DNA from: Paralvinella palmiformis
Taxonomy: Eukaryota > Annelida > Polychaeta > Terebellida > Alvinellidae
Length of the DNA: 64,000 bases
Assembly (NCBI GenBank): GCA_025642065.1
Contig: JAODUP010000830.1
Span: forward strand, 15,001 to 79,000
Direction of reading: 5' to 3'
The notes under the pieces are model-generated. The model saw nothing but the letters and a program-made list of their open reading frames with translations, had not been told where the DNA came from and did not search any database. Below are positions 12,500 to 24,470 of the stretch, piece after piece (the first letter of the stretch is position 1; every line of letters begins with the position of its first letter). Made by a program: the position numbers and the translations under genes.

Positions 12500-15400
12500 A
12501 TGGCTGTGAGTGTGGCTGGTAGGAATGGGCTTCGTATTGGAGTGATTATCACCACCCTTGGTCGACAACAGACTACCAATCTACTGCCAACACGGTAACT
12601 TGTACACCACTATTGAATTAATTGTGAAGATTTGTCGTTTTAACAAGATGCAGTGGCACATTCAGTACTTTGAAACTCCATCAGCCAGTGATCAGGCTGT
12701 CCAAGTCAAGTGACACTGACAGCAGAGACACGTAAATATAAACGAATCCTTATGTCGAGAAGGAGATCTCAGTAATACCACCAGGTAGCATTAATCACAC
12801 ACACATACACATCCAAACAAAATATATTAAACAAAGTGTTAATTAGTCTTCCATGAGTATAAAAACACCATATCATATGCAGATAATGAGATATATTGTT
12901 GACAGGGTCAGGGAGGGAAAACCTAAAACAATTACAAGCCCCTAGCCTAGATAAGTTTACTAAGATAGTAGATTTGCACATAGAATTACAGCCAAGAAGG
13001 AAAACCAAACAGTCTCCTTGTGGAATTAAAAAGGATGAATGACATAGATCATTTAAAGTTAATTGATGTCATCCTAGCTTGAATACTGCTCACTGGTGCC
13101 CGCGGAGAATCGGGCCATACATTCAACATTGGCTAATGTCATCCTGGCTTTGAGAAGTCAGTCTCAGCCACATTTATTTTCAGTTAAGCCCTTTACTGAA
13201 TGGGAGATTCTGTTTCATTAGACCCTCTAATCATTCATATTTACACTTACTGACTTACACTTATCCTCTTCTGCATATAGTTTAGGCTAATAGCCTGTTA
13301 GCAGATAGTGACTTAATTAGGGTCACAATGTTTGGCATGGGCATATCAGAAAGGTGTTTCATCTTTGACTTCAGTTCATTACCATAATCTTCCATGTATA
13401 ACGCACTTTTTTCCATTGTTTTTTTTTTTGGGGGGGGGGGCACATTATACACCATAACTAAAGGTCAATTTTTTTAAAGAACAAAATGGCAGACCTATAT
13501 TTTATTGTGAAGGCCATTGATTTTTGAATGCTTGTTTTACAAAGCCAACGATCACAGCTGAAACCTGCCACTGGGAAATAAAATCAGTTACCTGAACACA
13601 GTGCATAATGTGGATTAGGTTATCACGCTGCCTAATCCAAGATGGTGACAAGTCAGTTCTGCTTCAAAATTATTTCAGTTATTTCTACAATAAATCAGTC
13701 TTTTTAATTTAAACTAATTATGACTCCTCCTCATCAGGAAACACATAAATACTTCAAACTTTGGGGAGATCTACTTAAAATCGCCATTGGGATAGTGCCC
13801 ATAAAAGAATACGTGCATTGCTATTTATAACAATGTATATTTAATTGAATTATTATCTTTTATTATTTTTAATTACTAAAAAATCAAAAGGATGATCGTA
13901 TAAGGTGTGAAGATAAATAAACTATCGTACAAAATCGTGAGACATCTCAATTTATATGTGCATCATATTTCATTGATTAGCGAAAATAGAAATCACTGCT
14001 AACAATTGAGACAAGTTTGGTTATTAATTATAATATCAAAGCAATTATGAATATAAATCAAAGGTTGTGACAAACAGCTTTTTGGAAGACCTTAGAAGCA
14101 AAATCTGAATCAGGTCATCATACACTGAGGGTCTACATAATTACGGGAAAAAAAATGGTGCGCAAGTCCAGCAGCAGGTTTTCTCCTGCACGTTATACAC
14201 CAAAATGAGGTTTTCCATGTATTTTTCTGGGTGGGGTGTATGTTATACACAGAAGAGTACAGTAGTGGCTCTTACAGTGAGGAACATTTGTCATACTGTT
14301 GTTTACGCATTCTTTCACCAGTTTTAATGAATGTCCTCTGGTGTGAAGGCTTGGTAGCTTCAGTTGTTTCGTTTCAGTCTATCCTCATGTTCCATATCAG
14401 GACACTGAATGGCCTAAGTTGTGCAGATGTGTCATTAAATAGCATTCACCCATCCACCATATTTCATCAAGGCCCAGGACTAACTTAGTGGCACATCTTT
14501 GTACATTCTCAAGTAGGGTGGTATCTTTCTTATAGATCGGCCTCCAGGCTGCATTACCATATCCGAGGTGGGGTCGAACCAGTGATGTATATAATTTGGT
14601 AACAGACCAGCATTAAAATAGGAATGTCCTACATATCAAGCCCATTATTCAGTTTCCTTTCGTGACCTGTTTTTCACAGTGTTGACTGAAGTTTAATTCA
14701 GGGCATATATGGATGGATACCTAAATCTTTTTCCAGTTTATTCTCGTGTAGTTATAGTGAGTTGTGGGAATCCGAAGTCTGTCCTATTGCTTCTCCACGC
14801 AAAGTATTATGCGATTTGTGTGGTTCCATATAAACGTTTTCCGATCTGTTTTCATTCTTTTTTGCCGAAGATTTTCATACCAAGAACGTGGCAAGACAAT
14901 AGAAATAAAGAATGGATAGCCAAAAAAAATCAGGTGTATGTGTTAGTTACTTCCCAAAACAGATTTACACATTATAAATGCCAAAAAATTCCTATAAAAT
15001 TAATATTTAAACAATATCCTGTTGTTACATCCTTAGAATGTTTATTTAGTAATATGCCGAAGATTTTCATGGCAAGAACATGGCTAATCTGTCCAAATTG
15101 GAGCTTTCTCTGTTGGAAATGGAGCAACATAACTTGTTACTGATTGCTACTGCATATAAATATATGCATTTAATAAACATATTAAGCAAAGTAATCACTG
15201 CTTGTGGGTGCATAACATAAATAGGAACCAGCTTCAACAAGGAATAATACCATAATTTGGCCAAGGAACTACAATTAGATTGGGGAAAAATTCCAACAAT
15301 ATTTTGGGTTGACCAGAAAATCTAAAATCTTGCCAAATTGTTTGGGAAAAACCTCCCCTTACTTCATATATTGGATTCCCCCATCCATTTTTTTACGAAG

Positions 15401-18400
15401 TTGCCCTACGAATTGCTACATGGAGCGATTCAGTTTGTCGCATCCGCATAGATCCAGAGTGTACGTGTGTTTGTTGATGTCGAAGGTCTGTTATGTTAAG
15501 GCAGAGGGTGGCCAATTTGGCTACCGTACAGGGTGACCAAAACCCACACTACTCCACTGAAATCTTATGTTGCATCCGGACATATGGAAGCTGTCTCATC
15601 CGTTTATATGCTTTTCCATTTTTGCTGTATCTGCATACTGCGTATATCGAATCTTAGTTTAAAATATATCATTGCTAAAAGCCTGATGTTGCAGAAATGT
15701 AAGTGATTTTGTGTCATCATTTAATACCACTTGCTGACGATGAAACAGTATGAAATAACAATATTGTGTCACTGAAATAGCAACTACATGGCATTTTTGT
15801 GGCAAGGCGGTATGGAAAATCACCAAAGCAGAGGAAACCCTGCTTATAATATATCAATTTACATGTAATTATAATTTTTTTGTAAATAACAACCAGTTTG
15901 GTTCATTGGAAACTATTTATTCAAAATAATTACGTCTTGGAACTAGATTTGAGAAACTATCAATGTGCCATCTTCAGGTGAATCTGGATGGTGACAGCCA
16001 CCATTTGGCATACCTTACTGCATTTTCATGTTTATATACATGTTGAAAACATTGCAGGAGACATCCTGAAACATCCTTTTCTTGGGAGTTAATTACTTCG
16101 AAACGTCAGCTTCATTTCTTCAGTTAACTTCTGAATGTACATAGAAGAGCCGAAATTAATCAAATATATCACAAATCATAATGCAAACAAACCTAATTTA
16201 TAAACCGTATGTTATTTACTGTTGTAATTGTATACTCATGTATAGTGTCATAGAAACTTGTTTTCAAGTTGAAAAACTCTTAAAAGACCTAAAGAAGCTG
16301 AATAAGGCAAATAAGTGTTCTGTTCCATTTTTCAGGCGGTTTATTCGTTGAATAAACTATGGCTGACAGTGACCAAACATATGACTTTAATTTCATTATC
16401 ATTGAAACCCATCACGAAGCTATAAGATACAATAATATTCCATTGTTGTGGTTAGTGAAGCATAATTTATACCTAAATTTGCCAAGGTGGTTGTTAAGCT
16501 ATGCAGAAAAACCTTAGTTGCTGTGGTCTTTTGTTAGGTTTATCATGTTACTTGCTATTTTCAGATGTCTTTGTGTACTTGCTGCGAAAAATCCTGTAGT
16601 CCATCAGGATAAATCTCGAAACAATGTGATAGTTAGTCAGCAAAGGCACTTCCTCCCAGACTTTGTGAATCCATTCTCTCGCAAGAAAAGAGGAAAACGG
16701 TTAGAATATTCAGAAAGGAGGTTACTCGGGTGAGCATTTGTTTGTATTTATATATTATCAATAGTTCACCATTGAAGTCTTCTTAAATGATGAATCCATT
16801 ACTAAAAAATTGTCAGACTTCATGGTTAAGTAATTGTAAGAAATATAGTTTTGTGCAGTGCTTTTTACAGCATCTAAAGAGATCTAACTAGTACAACCTT
16901 TAGTGTTCTAAGAAATTATAATCCTACCATTTATGCACCAATTATCTTATGTAATCGATGAGTTGTGATATTGCACATAGTAACAAATAAACTGCTGTGG
17001 TTACAAAACTTGTGGCTACAGATTAGTACAGACGTACTAGACCTATCCTTTTTAGTTTTGTTTTGTTTATTACGGTGTGCTCTGTAATAAAACAGATACA
17101 TGTAACTAAAATCAAGCCTCTTTGACTTCATGGGTAGAGTTTGAGACTATTTACCTAAGGCTATGGTCAATCTGTGCTGCAGGTGGCAGGTTCGAGCCTC
17201 GGCCGTGGCACTATTGTACGAGGAGTTTTTCATCCAGTCAGGCAACTGGCAACGTTTTCTCCACCGAACATGCCATATATTCTAAATTCTAAATTTATTT
17301 AGAATTAGTCTCTGTGGGGAAGCTATAAATTACACACCATATGCGTCTCCCTCATTTGAGGTTGACAGCCACGTAAAAAACTGCCATTTCGGCCATTATA
17401 ATATTTTTATCATCATATCTAGCGCACGTAACTCAAGTTTTAATCAAAATACTAACTCAAGCCAATACCAGTAATTAATTATCCAGTTTCTTCCATTTCC
17501 CTATGCTTATCGTTGTTTCTATCATGGGTCGGGTGAAAATGTCTTTCAAGTGAGTAGAAACCTAACTTTGCTTTTGTGACATGTTTTTTCTTAGCATAAT
17601 ATCATGAATAAGTTGAAACTTCACTTCCATTCTGTTTTCCAGGTATTCCATGGAACAAATGTTTGATGTGGTCTCTCGTGTTGAACTCTATAAGGAATTT
17701 GTTCCTTGGTGCAAGAAGTCAACAGTCATCAAACCAAAAAATGAAGGCCCCTTTCATTGTAAACTTACTGTGGGATTTCCACCAGTTGTAGAACATTATA
17801 CGTCCTTAGTTACTATAGCTAGGCCACATCTTGTCAAGGTAAAAGAGATTCCATGCACATGTAGTACTGCATTTAAAAAAGATAAAGATTTGATTATTTA
17901 TTTTAGTAAACTAAGTGTGATATTTTTTTTAAAACCTACTGAAGCTTGCCACCTAGCTTAGATACCATTGTTGTGTTTTTTTATTTGTTGTCAATAATGC
18001 TAGTAATTTTCATTTTATATTTTCAGATCAGTCTGTTCCTGGACTGGTGTAATTTTAACAAGTTCTTGTGCTAAGCTTTCTATCATATTTGCATTTATCA
18101 ACATAATAATTTCATACATCTTTCCTATTTCTGCAGTCGGAAGCAAAAGAAGGACGGCTGTTTAACCATTTGGTCACCATATGGAGCTTTAGTCCAGGAC
18201 TGCCAGATCGACCTGACTCATGCACGCTTGATTTTTCAGTAAGGCGCTTGACTATCAACAAATAGCTGGACAGTGTTATTACGTGTTCGTTGGATTGTTG
18301 TTATTAGTAGTTAGAGCTGTGATTGTATTCATCCCCATTAAATGCATAGGCAGGCGTTATGTGCACAGTATTATATTGCATTGCATGTTATAAAAGAGCA

Positions 18401-19844
18401 TTACATATGTTGTGATAACTGTTCATCTAGGTTCCTACATACATATGTCTGAGCCACATTTCCAACTTACAGACTTTAAGTGCTCAGTCTGTGAGTGACA
18501 TGATCTTGCATTGGCCCTGAATCACAGTTCTCTCACTATTTATGTGATGCCTGTTGGTATAATTACAGGTTTTCTCAGATTTCTCAGGTTGGGCACAAAT
18601 CTGAAAGTCCTTCATCCACAAGGACGTCTACCAGTAGTTGGCTGTGTCCACTGATTTGTATATTTCATAACCTTGATTTCTGTCTGCTATTAGGCATCCA
18701 TGTGCCACAATTAGGGAGCCTGATTCAAGCCATTTTGCTCTGCTTATGTTGAGCCTATGAGTAATTGTTATATGTTTTTCTCATTTGTCCCACCCATTTG
18801 ATGCCCTTCTAGGCTGTATCATACGATGGTCATCTGTTCAATTACTTGTTAAATGAGTGGCATTTTCGTCCTGGGCTCAGTGACAATCCTAATACTTGTA
18901 CATTAGAATTTACAGTAAGTGTACAGTTAAGTCTGTAGCCAGAATGTTGCACAGCTTCGTTATTTATGTGTACTCTGCAATGTATGTAAGCTGCAAGCAT
19001 GTTTGCATATACGCTGTTGGTATAAAAACAGCATTGTGGTATAGGATTTGGCACCAACTACATGCATAATGGCAATTAATGAATTATGTGATAACTAGCT
19101 TTTATAGAAACTGCCTCTATGGCCTAGTGGGTAAGAGGGTGGGACTTTCTTACTTCAGGTCATGCTGTGAGGGAGGTCAGAGTTTCGAATCCCGGTCGTG
19201 GCACTATTGGAGAAAGAGTTTTTCATTCAGTCAGGCAACTGGCAAGATTTTCTCCACCGAATATGCCATCTATTGTAAATTCTAAATTTATTTAGAATTA
19301 GTTCCCATGATGAAGCAGTAAGTTACAGACCATATGCGTCTCCATCATTTTAGGTAGCTATGCCATATAAAATAACTGCCATTTTGGCCATTATTTGAAA
19401 ATTTTATCCAAAGCTCATATTCTCCTATACTGTAGCATATTTTGCACAAATGTAGAGGTTCTTCCATTGAAGCCTCTGTATTACATATTGTCTACTTTAA
19501 TCAAAGTGTATTTTACTCTCTGGTGTTACCAGACTTTCAAATTTGTGGATGTGTGGTTGATACCAAATCATTCGTGTAACCTAATCTGTGATGTGTGTGT
19601 GTGTTCCTCCTAGAGCCAACAATAAAACAACATAATACTGCATTAGTCCTTCAGTTATGTTGTCAGGTAATCTATTGTAGATTTGTTAATTATATTATTT
19701 TCATCAGGGACTCTAAATAAACTTTGTAGAGATATTTATGTGTGACAAAGCATTTCAGTTGCCAAGGTACAATCAGTGAACATTGATTGATCTTGAATAA
19801 CATATTATTAGTTTGCTCTCTTTTGTAATTTGAGTTTCCTTATG

Positions 19845-19881
<37 letters not shown>

Positions 19882-20347
19882 TATGTGTGTCTTATAAGTG
19901 TGTGTGTGTGTGTGTGGAATCAAGTCAGGTTACTTGTAGGTGCATAAAATAATCGCAGCTTTTTCTGTTTTTACACTTATACTGCTGTTTTACCATGTTA
20001 TTTTAGTTAAATCTCTTTTATTGCAATTAATTCTTCACTTAATTGTAGACTTTTCGTAAAAAAGAAATTCAATTATTCAGTTGCTACAATTCTAAATGTT
20101 ATATTAATAGTTAAATCATTCATCTGCCATAAATATTGATCAATAATTTACCTATCTCACATCACTAACTGCTTCTTTTCAGGTGTCTTTTGAGTTTCGT
20201 TCAACACTACATTCGCACTTGGCACAGATGTTTTTCGATGAAGTTGTACGAACAATGGTGAAATCGTTTCTGAAACGAGCAGAGTCAATATACGGACCTC
20301 AGTCGATCAGACCATCGAAAAAGAAGGTTCTCCTTTATGAAACATGA
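12500..20347 (+). CDS. COQ10: Coenzyme Q-binding protein COQ10 homolog, mitochondrial (spliced, 5 coding exons plus an alternative exon 4)
   Basis: The gene encodes a START/SRPBCC-fold protein of the mitochondrial inner membrane that binds ubiquinone and supports its use in respiration and its biosynthesis. Exons inferred: 12500-12594, 16565-16729, 17643-17838, 18137-18238 (or 18813-18914), 20183-20347. All have GT-AG borders and matching phases (2, 2, 0, 0). The protein is 240 aa with either exon 4, close to vertebrate COQ10 length (about 240). Exon 1 gives a basic, Ser/Thr-rich, acid-free N-terminus ([14 protein letters not shown]...), as expected of a mitochondrial presequence. Family hallmarks follow: EYSERR, VPWCKKS, GFPPV.E.YTS, RPHLVK, GRLFNH, FSPGLP, CTLDFS, SFEFRS and FFDEVV. 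The start of exon 1 rests on phase match and presequence character, not on strong homology. An in-frame ATG at 16545 lies before the exon 2 acceptor and is probably intronic. Introns 1 and 2 contain LINE and SINE remnants. Identification is firm; the exact start is likely. Confidence 0.93.
13335..13383 (+). mobile_element. SINE family C fragment
   Basis: Only the segment GGCATGGGCATATCAGAAAGG to TTCATTACC of the family C body remains. It lies in COQ10 intron 1. Confidence 0.55.
13385..14262. mobile_element. Possible degraded MITE with GTATAAC-type inverted ends
   Basis: The left end has ATCTTCCATGTATAACGCAC. The right end, reversed, has ACTCTTCTGTGTATAACATAC, and a second internal motif TGTATAACGTGCAGGAG. 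The interior includes a T/G homopolymer run (13421-13441). No coding sequence is visible. The call rests on short matches only. Confidence 0.35.
14245..14645 (-). pseudogene. LINE RT C-terminal fragment, different family
   Basis: The minus strand near 14582-14450 encodes [19 protein letters not shown] followed by [16 protein letters not shown], a hallmark of RT C-terminal regions in CR1/Jockey-type LINEs. It lies in COQ10 intron 1 and is truncated at both ends. Confidence 0.75.
17114..17400 (+). mobile_element. SINE family B copy
   Basis: It has a tRNA-derived head with B box (GGTTCGAGCCTCGG), then the family body TGGCACTATTGTACGAGGAG, TCAGGCAACTGGCAAC, TTTATTTAGAATTAG and CCATATGCGTCTCC, ending CGGCCATTA. 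It lies in COQ10 intron 2, sense to the gene. Confidence 0.85.
18813..18914 (+). CDS. COQ10: COQ10 alternative exon 4b (tandem duplicate of exon 4a)
   Basis: This 102-bp open segment is bounded by a pyrimidine-rich acceptor (cccttctag) and a consensus donor (gtaagt). It is phase 0-0, exactly like exon 4a at 18137-18238, which is also 102 bp. The two encode 34 residues each, 16 of them identical, including G6, L8-F9-N10, W16, F18, P20-G21-L22, D24, P26, C29-T30-L31 and F33. Differences cluster at the start and at positions 13-15, 17, 19 and 23. Either exon joins exon 3 to exon 5 in frame. Including both would also stay in frame, inserting a second copy of the segment. Retained splice sites, an intact frame and a conserved core at 47% identity argue for an old duplication under constraint rather than a dead copy. 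Mutually exclusive use is inferred. Confidence 0.8.
19109..19397 (+). mobile_element. SINE family B copy
   Basis: It has the same architecture as the copy at 17114: head CTCTATGGCCTAGTGGGTAA, B box GTTTCGAATCCCGG, shared body and GCCATTATTTG end. It lies about 195 bp downstream of COQ10 exon 4b, in the last intron. Confidence 0.88.
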
Positions 20348-20709
20348 GCTCCCTATAGGCATCCATTAGTCCTGTTTGCTCTTAGGATGACAGAGTTGAT
20401 TGTGACCAGAAATGTTACCAATAGACACAAAAATTGAACTAACTATTCTAAGCTACTGAAGTGTGCAGTAAATGGCAAAACTGGCTGTAGTTAATTGAAT
20501 ATTCTGGAATAATTGTCGTAGCATTTAATACTGGATTTTGCAGCTTTAACATGGTTATTACAACCTGATCAGAGTTATTCCTTGGATTTGGGCTACATGT
20601 GTCAATCGGCCCATTAGGTCTAAATTTCATTGGACTTCAAGATACCATGGGACATTTGATCAACCAAAATGAAATGATTTGCGAATTCTGGATCGCATAT
20701 TGTATTACA

Positions 20710-20715
20710 AATAAA
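20710..20715 (+). terminator. Poly(A) signal of COQ10
   Basis: A canonical AATAAA lies 363 bases after the COQ10 stop codon, the first canonical hexamer noticed there. It gives a plausible 3' UTR of roughly 0.4 kb. Confidence 0.5.
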
Positions 20716-22284
20716 CATTTCTTATTTCTGATGAATTAATTGTCTATTTGTGTGGTTGCTTAGCAAAAATAAATTCAGACCCAAAAAGTAAAATTTTGAT
20801 GCGCCATTGGGCCCATGACATGTTTTTTATTTGGGTTATATTGAGTATGGGCACACCATTGGCGCAGGGCGCGGTCCTAGGAATAACTCTGCCTGATGTA
20901 GTACAACTATGTGACATCCAGTGGCAGTAAAAGTATCAGACAAGATTATATGTATTTACGTACCTTTGAACACGTCTAATTTTAACATGGAATTGCACAC
21001 TTTATTTAGCATGGTTTCTGAACATTATCTTGGATACAAATGAGTTGTTTTGATCTTGTCAAACTTGTCAATGATAAACCAAGAATTTATATATGAAAAG
21101 TTGCTGTATAAGATATTAGTAATTTTATTGTCTATTCATACGTCAAGGTAGAAGATGTATATCAAACAGGATCACCCAAAACCAGTAAACTAAGGCTAGT
21201 CTTAGGTATTACGCTGATGTATGGAATGAATATTTATTGTATCCACCATACGTCACCTTGTTATGAAGTGACTAGGAGATTTGTATAGACTGTCTAGGCA
21301 AATGTTGATACATAATTCACTTAGTGCTACTTTACTCAAAAAAACAGCTTGCTGACCTCGTATTTTTTTCTAACATCTGTGCATAATGTTTTACATATGT
21401 CAGAAATGTTCGTGCCACTTTCCATCAGATTTATCATGCCAGGTCCTCGAATTCAGTTACACAAATCATGCATTGTGACCGAGAGACATGTGTAGCACAC
21501 TGTGAGATAATTACCACAAGATGTGTGTTTTCGTTGGTGTTTTGGATGTTTGACGTGTTTATGGTTGATGAAAAGTTTTCGTTGTAGCGTCGTTGACACT
21601 GGTTGATGATGATATTCAACATTATCCACAAGCCATTTTCAGCGAAAGTACAGCAATGTTGTGGGTTTTGTTTGTTTCTCGGCTTTAAATTGTCTGTTAT
21701 CCAAGTGGAGTAAAATCTCTCTTGGTCATCCATAGTGTAGTCAAGCTAAGGTAGGTGATCATTCAGAGAGGTTTTGCTGCAACTGGATTACTTTACCTTT
21801 TATCACATTAAGAATTTCATTTCTCTCCACAAGTCGGCCAATCATTAGGGAATTTCTACAGCTCTTAATTGAGCTTTTCTGCCTTATGCATCGAGATACC
21901 ATATGTTTGTCAGTGCTACCTGGCATTAGTTACAGTTACTTTGACTGCGTAGTGTATTGATAAAACACATAGGGAATTATTAATGAGTATATGGTGTACC
22001 ACTGTGAAACTTGTTATGTTAATGGTTTTAAACGTTCTGTACATATGTACAGAATATGTTTGCATTAAAATGTGCGTCTTCGTTTATGTTTTACGTGCAT
22101 GTAAGTGAACAACTGGTGCAACACACTGAAAATAGTGAGTGAATAATGAATGCTGATGTGAGGTTAGGCCAAACAACAGTCAGTTTATATGGGAATTAAT
22201 AGAATCAGAAATGGTACATACGTTAAAAAGGATTTCTCTTAAAATTAACATAATTAGGTGCACTTAATTAATAGTACACACACA
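20716..22284. other. Intergenic between COQ10 and the LINE fragment
   Basis: Short frames only, none with protein-like features. Some of it may be alternative COQ10 3' UTR. Confidence 0.5.
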
Positions 22285-23140
22285 TTATTATTATACCAAA
22301 CTTATAAAGCACTCTTTTATACTTGAAGCCTGTTCAAAAGCGCTGTACACAAACTTGTTAAAAAGCACACATGTACAATATAACAAATATAATACGATTA
22401 TTTCATAATAATATATGTAGAAAGCTAAATTGGGATATATGTATATAACTGACTAAGAAAAAGAAATTAAATATCAAAATGGCAGGAGAACAAATACGTT
22501 TTCAGCAACATCTTAAAAATGTTCAGTGTTTTTGATTCACGAATGTGAGCTGGGAGTGCACTCCATAGCTTGGCTCTGAACACTGAATTTTGTTTTGCCA
22601 TAGCTAGATTTTCTAATCCTTGTAACCACCAATGTCATTGAACCCATTCTTGGTTGATAAACTGTCAACATGTTAGATATGTATCTTGGAGCCTGTTCAT
22701 GTAGGACTTTATACGTGTGCATTAGGATTTTAAATTGCACTCGATACTCAACAGGTAACCAATGCAGATCCTTCAATATTGGTGTCATGTGACTCTGACG
22801 TGATGTTCGGGTTACAATACGCGCCGCCGTGTTCTGTATACGTTGTAATTGGAGGTCTGGGGCAGCCCATTGAGCAAAGCGTTACAGTAGTCCAAACGTG
22901 ATGTTATAAGCCCATTGACTAGTGACTTACTTGCATCACTTGTTAAGTAACGCCTAATATGCCCAACGTGGCGGAGTTGGTGATAGCCAGACTTACAGAT
23001 ATTATTCAACTGTTGCCCCATATTTAGTGCAGAGTAAAAGATAACGCCTAAGTTCCTCACAGTATTCACTGGTGTTATATTAATGTCACTAAAACAAACA
23101 GTAACGTTTTCCATGTGGATGGCATTATGTTTATAAACTT
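22285..23140 (-). pseudogene. LINE RT C-terminal fragment with 3' tail
   Basis: Two frames on the minus strand carry RT C-terminal landmarks. The first, at 23114-22812, has NLGVIF and LITSRLDYCNALLNGLP. The second, at 22788-22537, has TPILKDLHWLPVEYRVQFKI. They are separated by a frame break. The 3' part contains the stem TACAGCGCTTTTGAAC...GAGTGCTTTATAA near 22300-22350. It is 5' truncated and dead. Confidence 0.85.
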
Positions 23141-24086
23141 AAACAAATTTAGGACTACCTGTGTATATCTTTGATGGAAGTTAAACGGATAGGCGATTTG
23201 TATTCTATTGTTTAAAACAATACATAAAATATTTAGTTTTAACGGGTTCTTTTCACAAGAACAAAAAAGTCCACTAGTTCCATCAATTGGTGATGGAGAT
23301 ATCTCTGATTAAAATAATTCGTTTGTGCATCCGCTCAATTTACTATTGCTGTACAGCTCACAGCCAATGAATGGTGTGTTGTGTGTCTTCTGCACTGTCT
23401 CTTTAGTAGGTTAAAGCTATATGTGTTCATTGTGGTAGAAATGCCAACATTATGTTCCCTGGCGAAGTCGATTGGCTCGTCATTTTGTCGCTTTAGAGTC
23501 CACCTAGAAGAAGTAGATGTGGATGCTCCTTTTTAGTGGATCCGACAATCTCGATGACGTGTTTGAGCCACTGCATGAACAGAGCTGTGTTGATGTAGCC
23601 CGTTTCGTAGTTATTCAATATACAAATCATAACAGTATGAGGGCCGCCGCTATTTTTTTGTGAGGGAACACAAAGAACAGAGAAATATAATAACCGACAG
23701 CGCTTATACAGATCAGCGATGTTCTTGTATGGTCGCACCTACCTTGTTCCACAATGAGTTTCGTTTTAGTTTCAAATGGCCATAGCATTGTGATCCCCTC
23801 CTTGCAAGACACCTTTGTGCAAAGCCATATTCCTGTTTCATGGTTTGAGATCATCCACATGGGCCACACTTACCAAATTCGGTGCATGAATCGATAACTC
23901 CGAATGGTGCTTCGTTATTTTTGATTGCTTTTCTTTGATTTCATGTTTTATGATCATGAAACAGTGATGGCACCCGAAATTGTGAGCACCTATTTCCAGC
24001 GTGATCCCTCTTATTAAGTAGTTGTTGAAATCCCCTCCCACCACTCGTAGGGCAGTTATACAAAGATGGAGCCGAAATACCCAGAG
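23141..24086. other. Intergenic, unclassified
   Basis: Overlapping short minus-strand frames at 23493-24134 carry no recognised motif and overlap in different frames. Probably old repeat sequence. Confidence 0.45.
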
Positions 24087-24285
24087 AGTGAGCTCCGGTG
24101 ACCTAGCAATTAAGCACCCGGTACTTGGTGTCAACGGTCACAGGTTCGAACCCCACAAGAGGTTGAAACTTTTCCAGAGATTAATTTCTCGGCTCACAAT
24201 ACTGTGGGTGGTCGACCACGTTAAATAGCACTGCCAGAGTGTATTACACCCTCGAGGGGTCTTTAATGTTCTCCCTTTTTAAAAT
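24087..24285 (+). mobile_element. SINE family D copy
   Basis: It has a tRNA-like head (CTCCGGTGACCTAGCAATTA, B box GGTTCGAACCCC) and a body with CCAGAGATTAATTTCTCGGC, CACGTTAAATAGCACTGCC and GGGGTCTTTAATGTTCTCCC. It is partner to the inverted copy that follows. Confidence 0.7.
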
Positions 24286-24470
24286 TAATTCAATGGAGAC
24301 GGTAGCCACATTTAACGTGATCAGCACCCATGATAATGTGAGCCCAGAAATTAATCCCTGGAAAAGATTCGACCACTTGAGGTGATCTTTGGCGGTCAGA
24401 GCAAACCCACCCTTTGGCACAAAGTGCAGCATGCTTAACCGCTAGACTATCGGACAACTATTCTTAGGTT
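24286..24470 (-). mobile_element. SINE family D copy, tail-to-tail with the previous one
   Basis: In reverse it reads a head (TAGTCTAGCGGTTAAGCATG) and a body with GGATTAATTTCTGGGCTCAC and CACGTTAAATGTGGCTACCG, matching the plus-strand copy. The two copies converge and could form a long stem in RNA. Confidence 0.65.

Noticed and set aside
14709..15143. 144-codon plus-strand frame
   Set aside because: The composition is AT-driven (Lys, Ile, Phe, Tyr), there is no known motif and no splice context, and a short phrase (CCGAAGATTTTCAT) repeats within it. Probably chance or old repeat.
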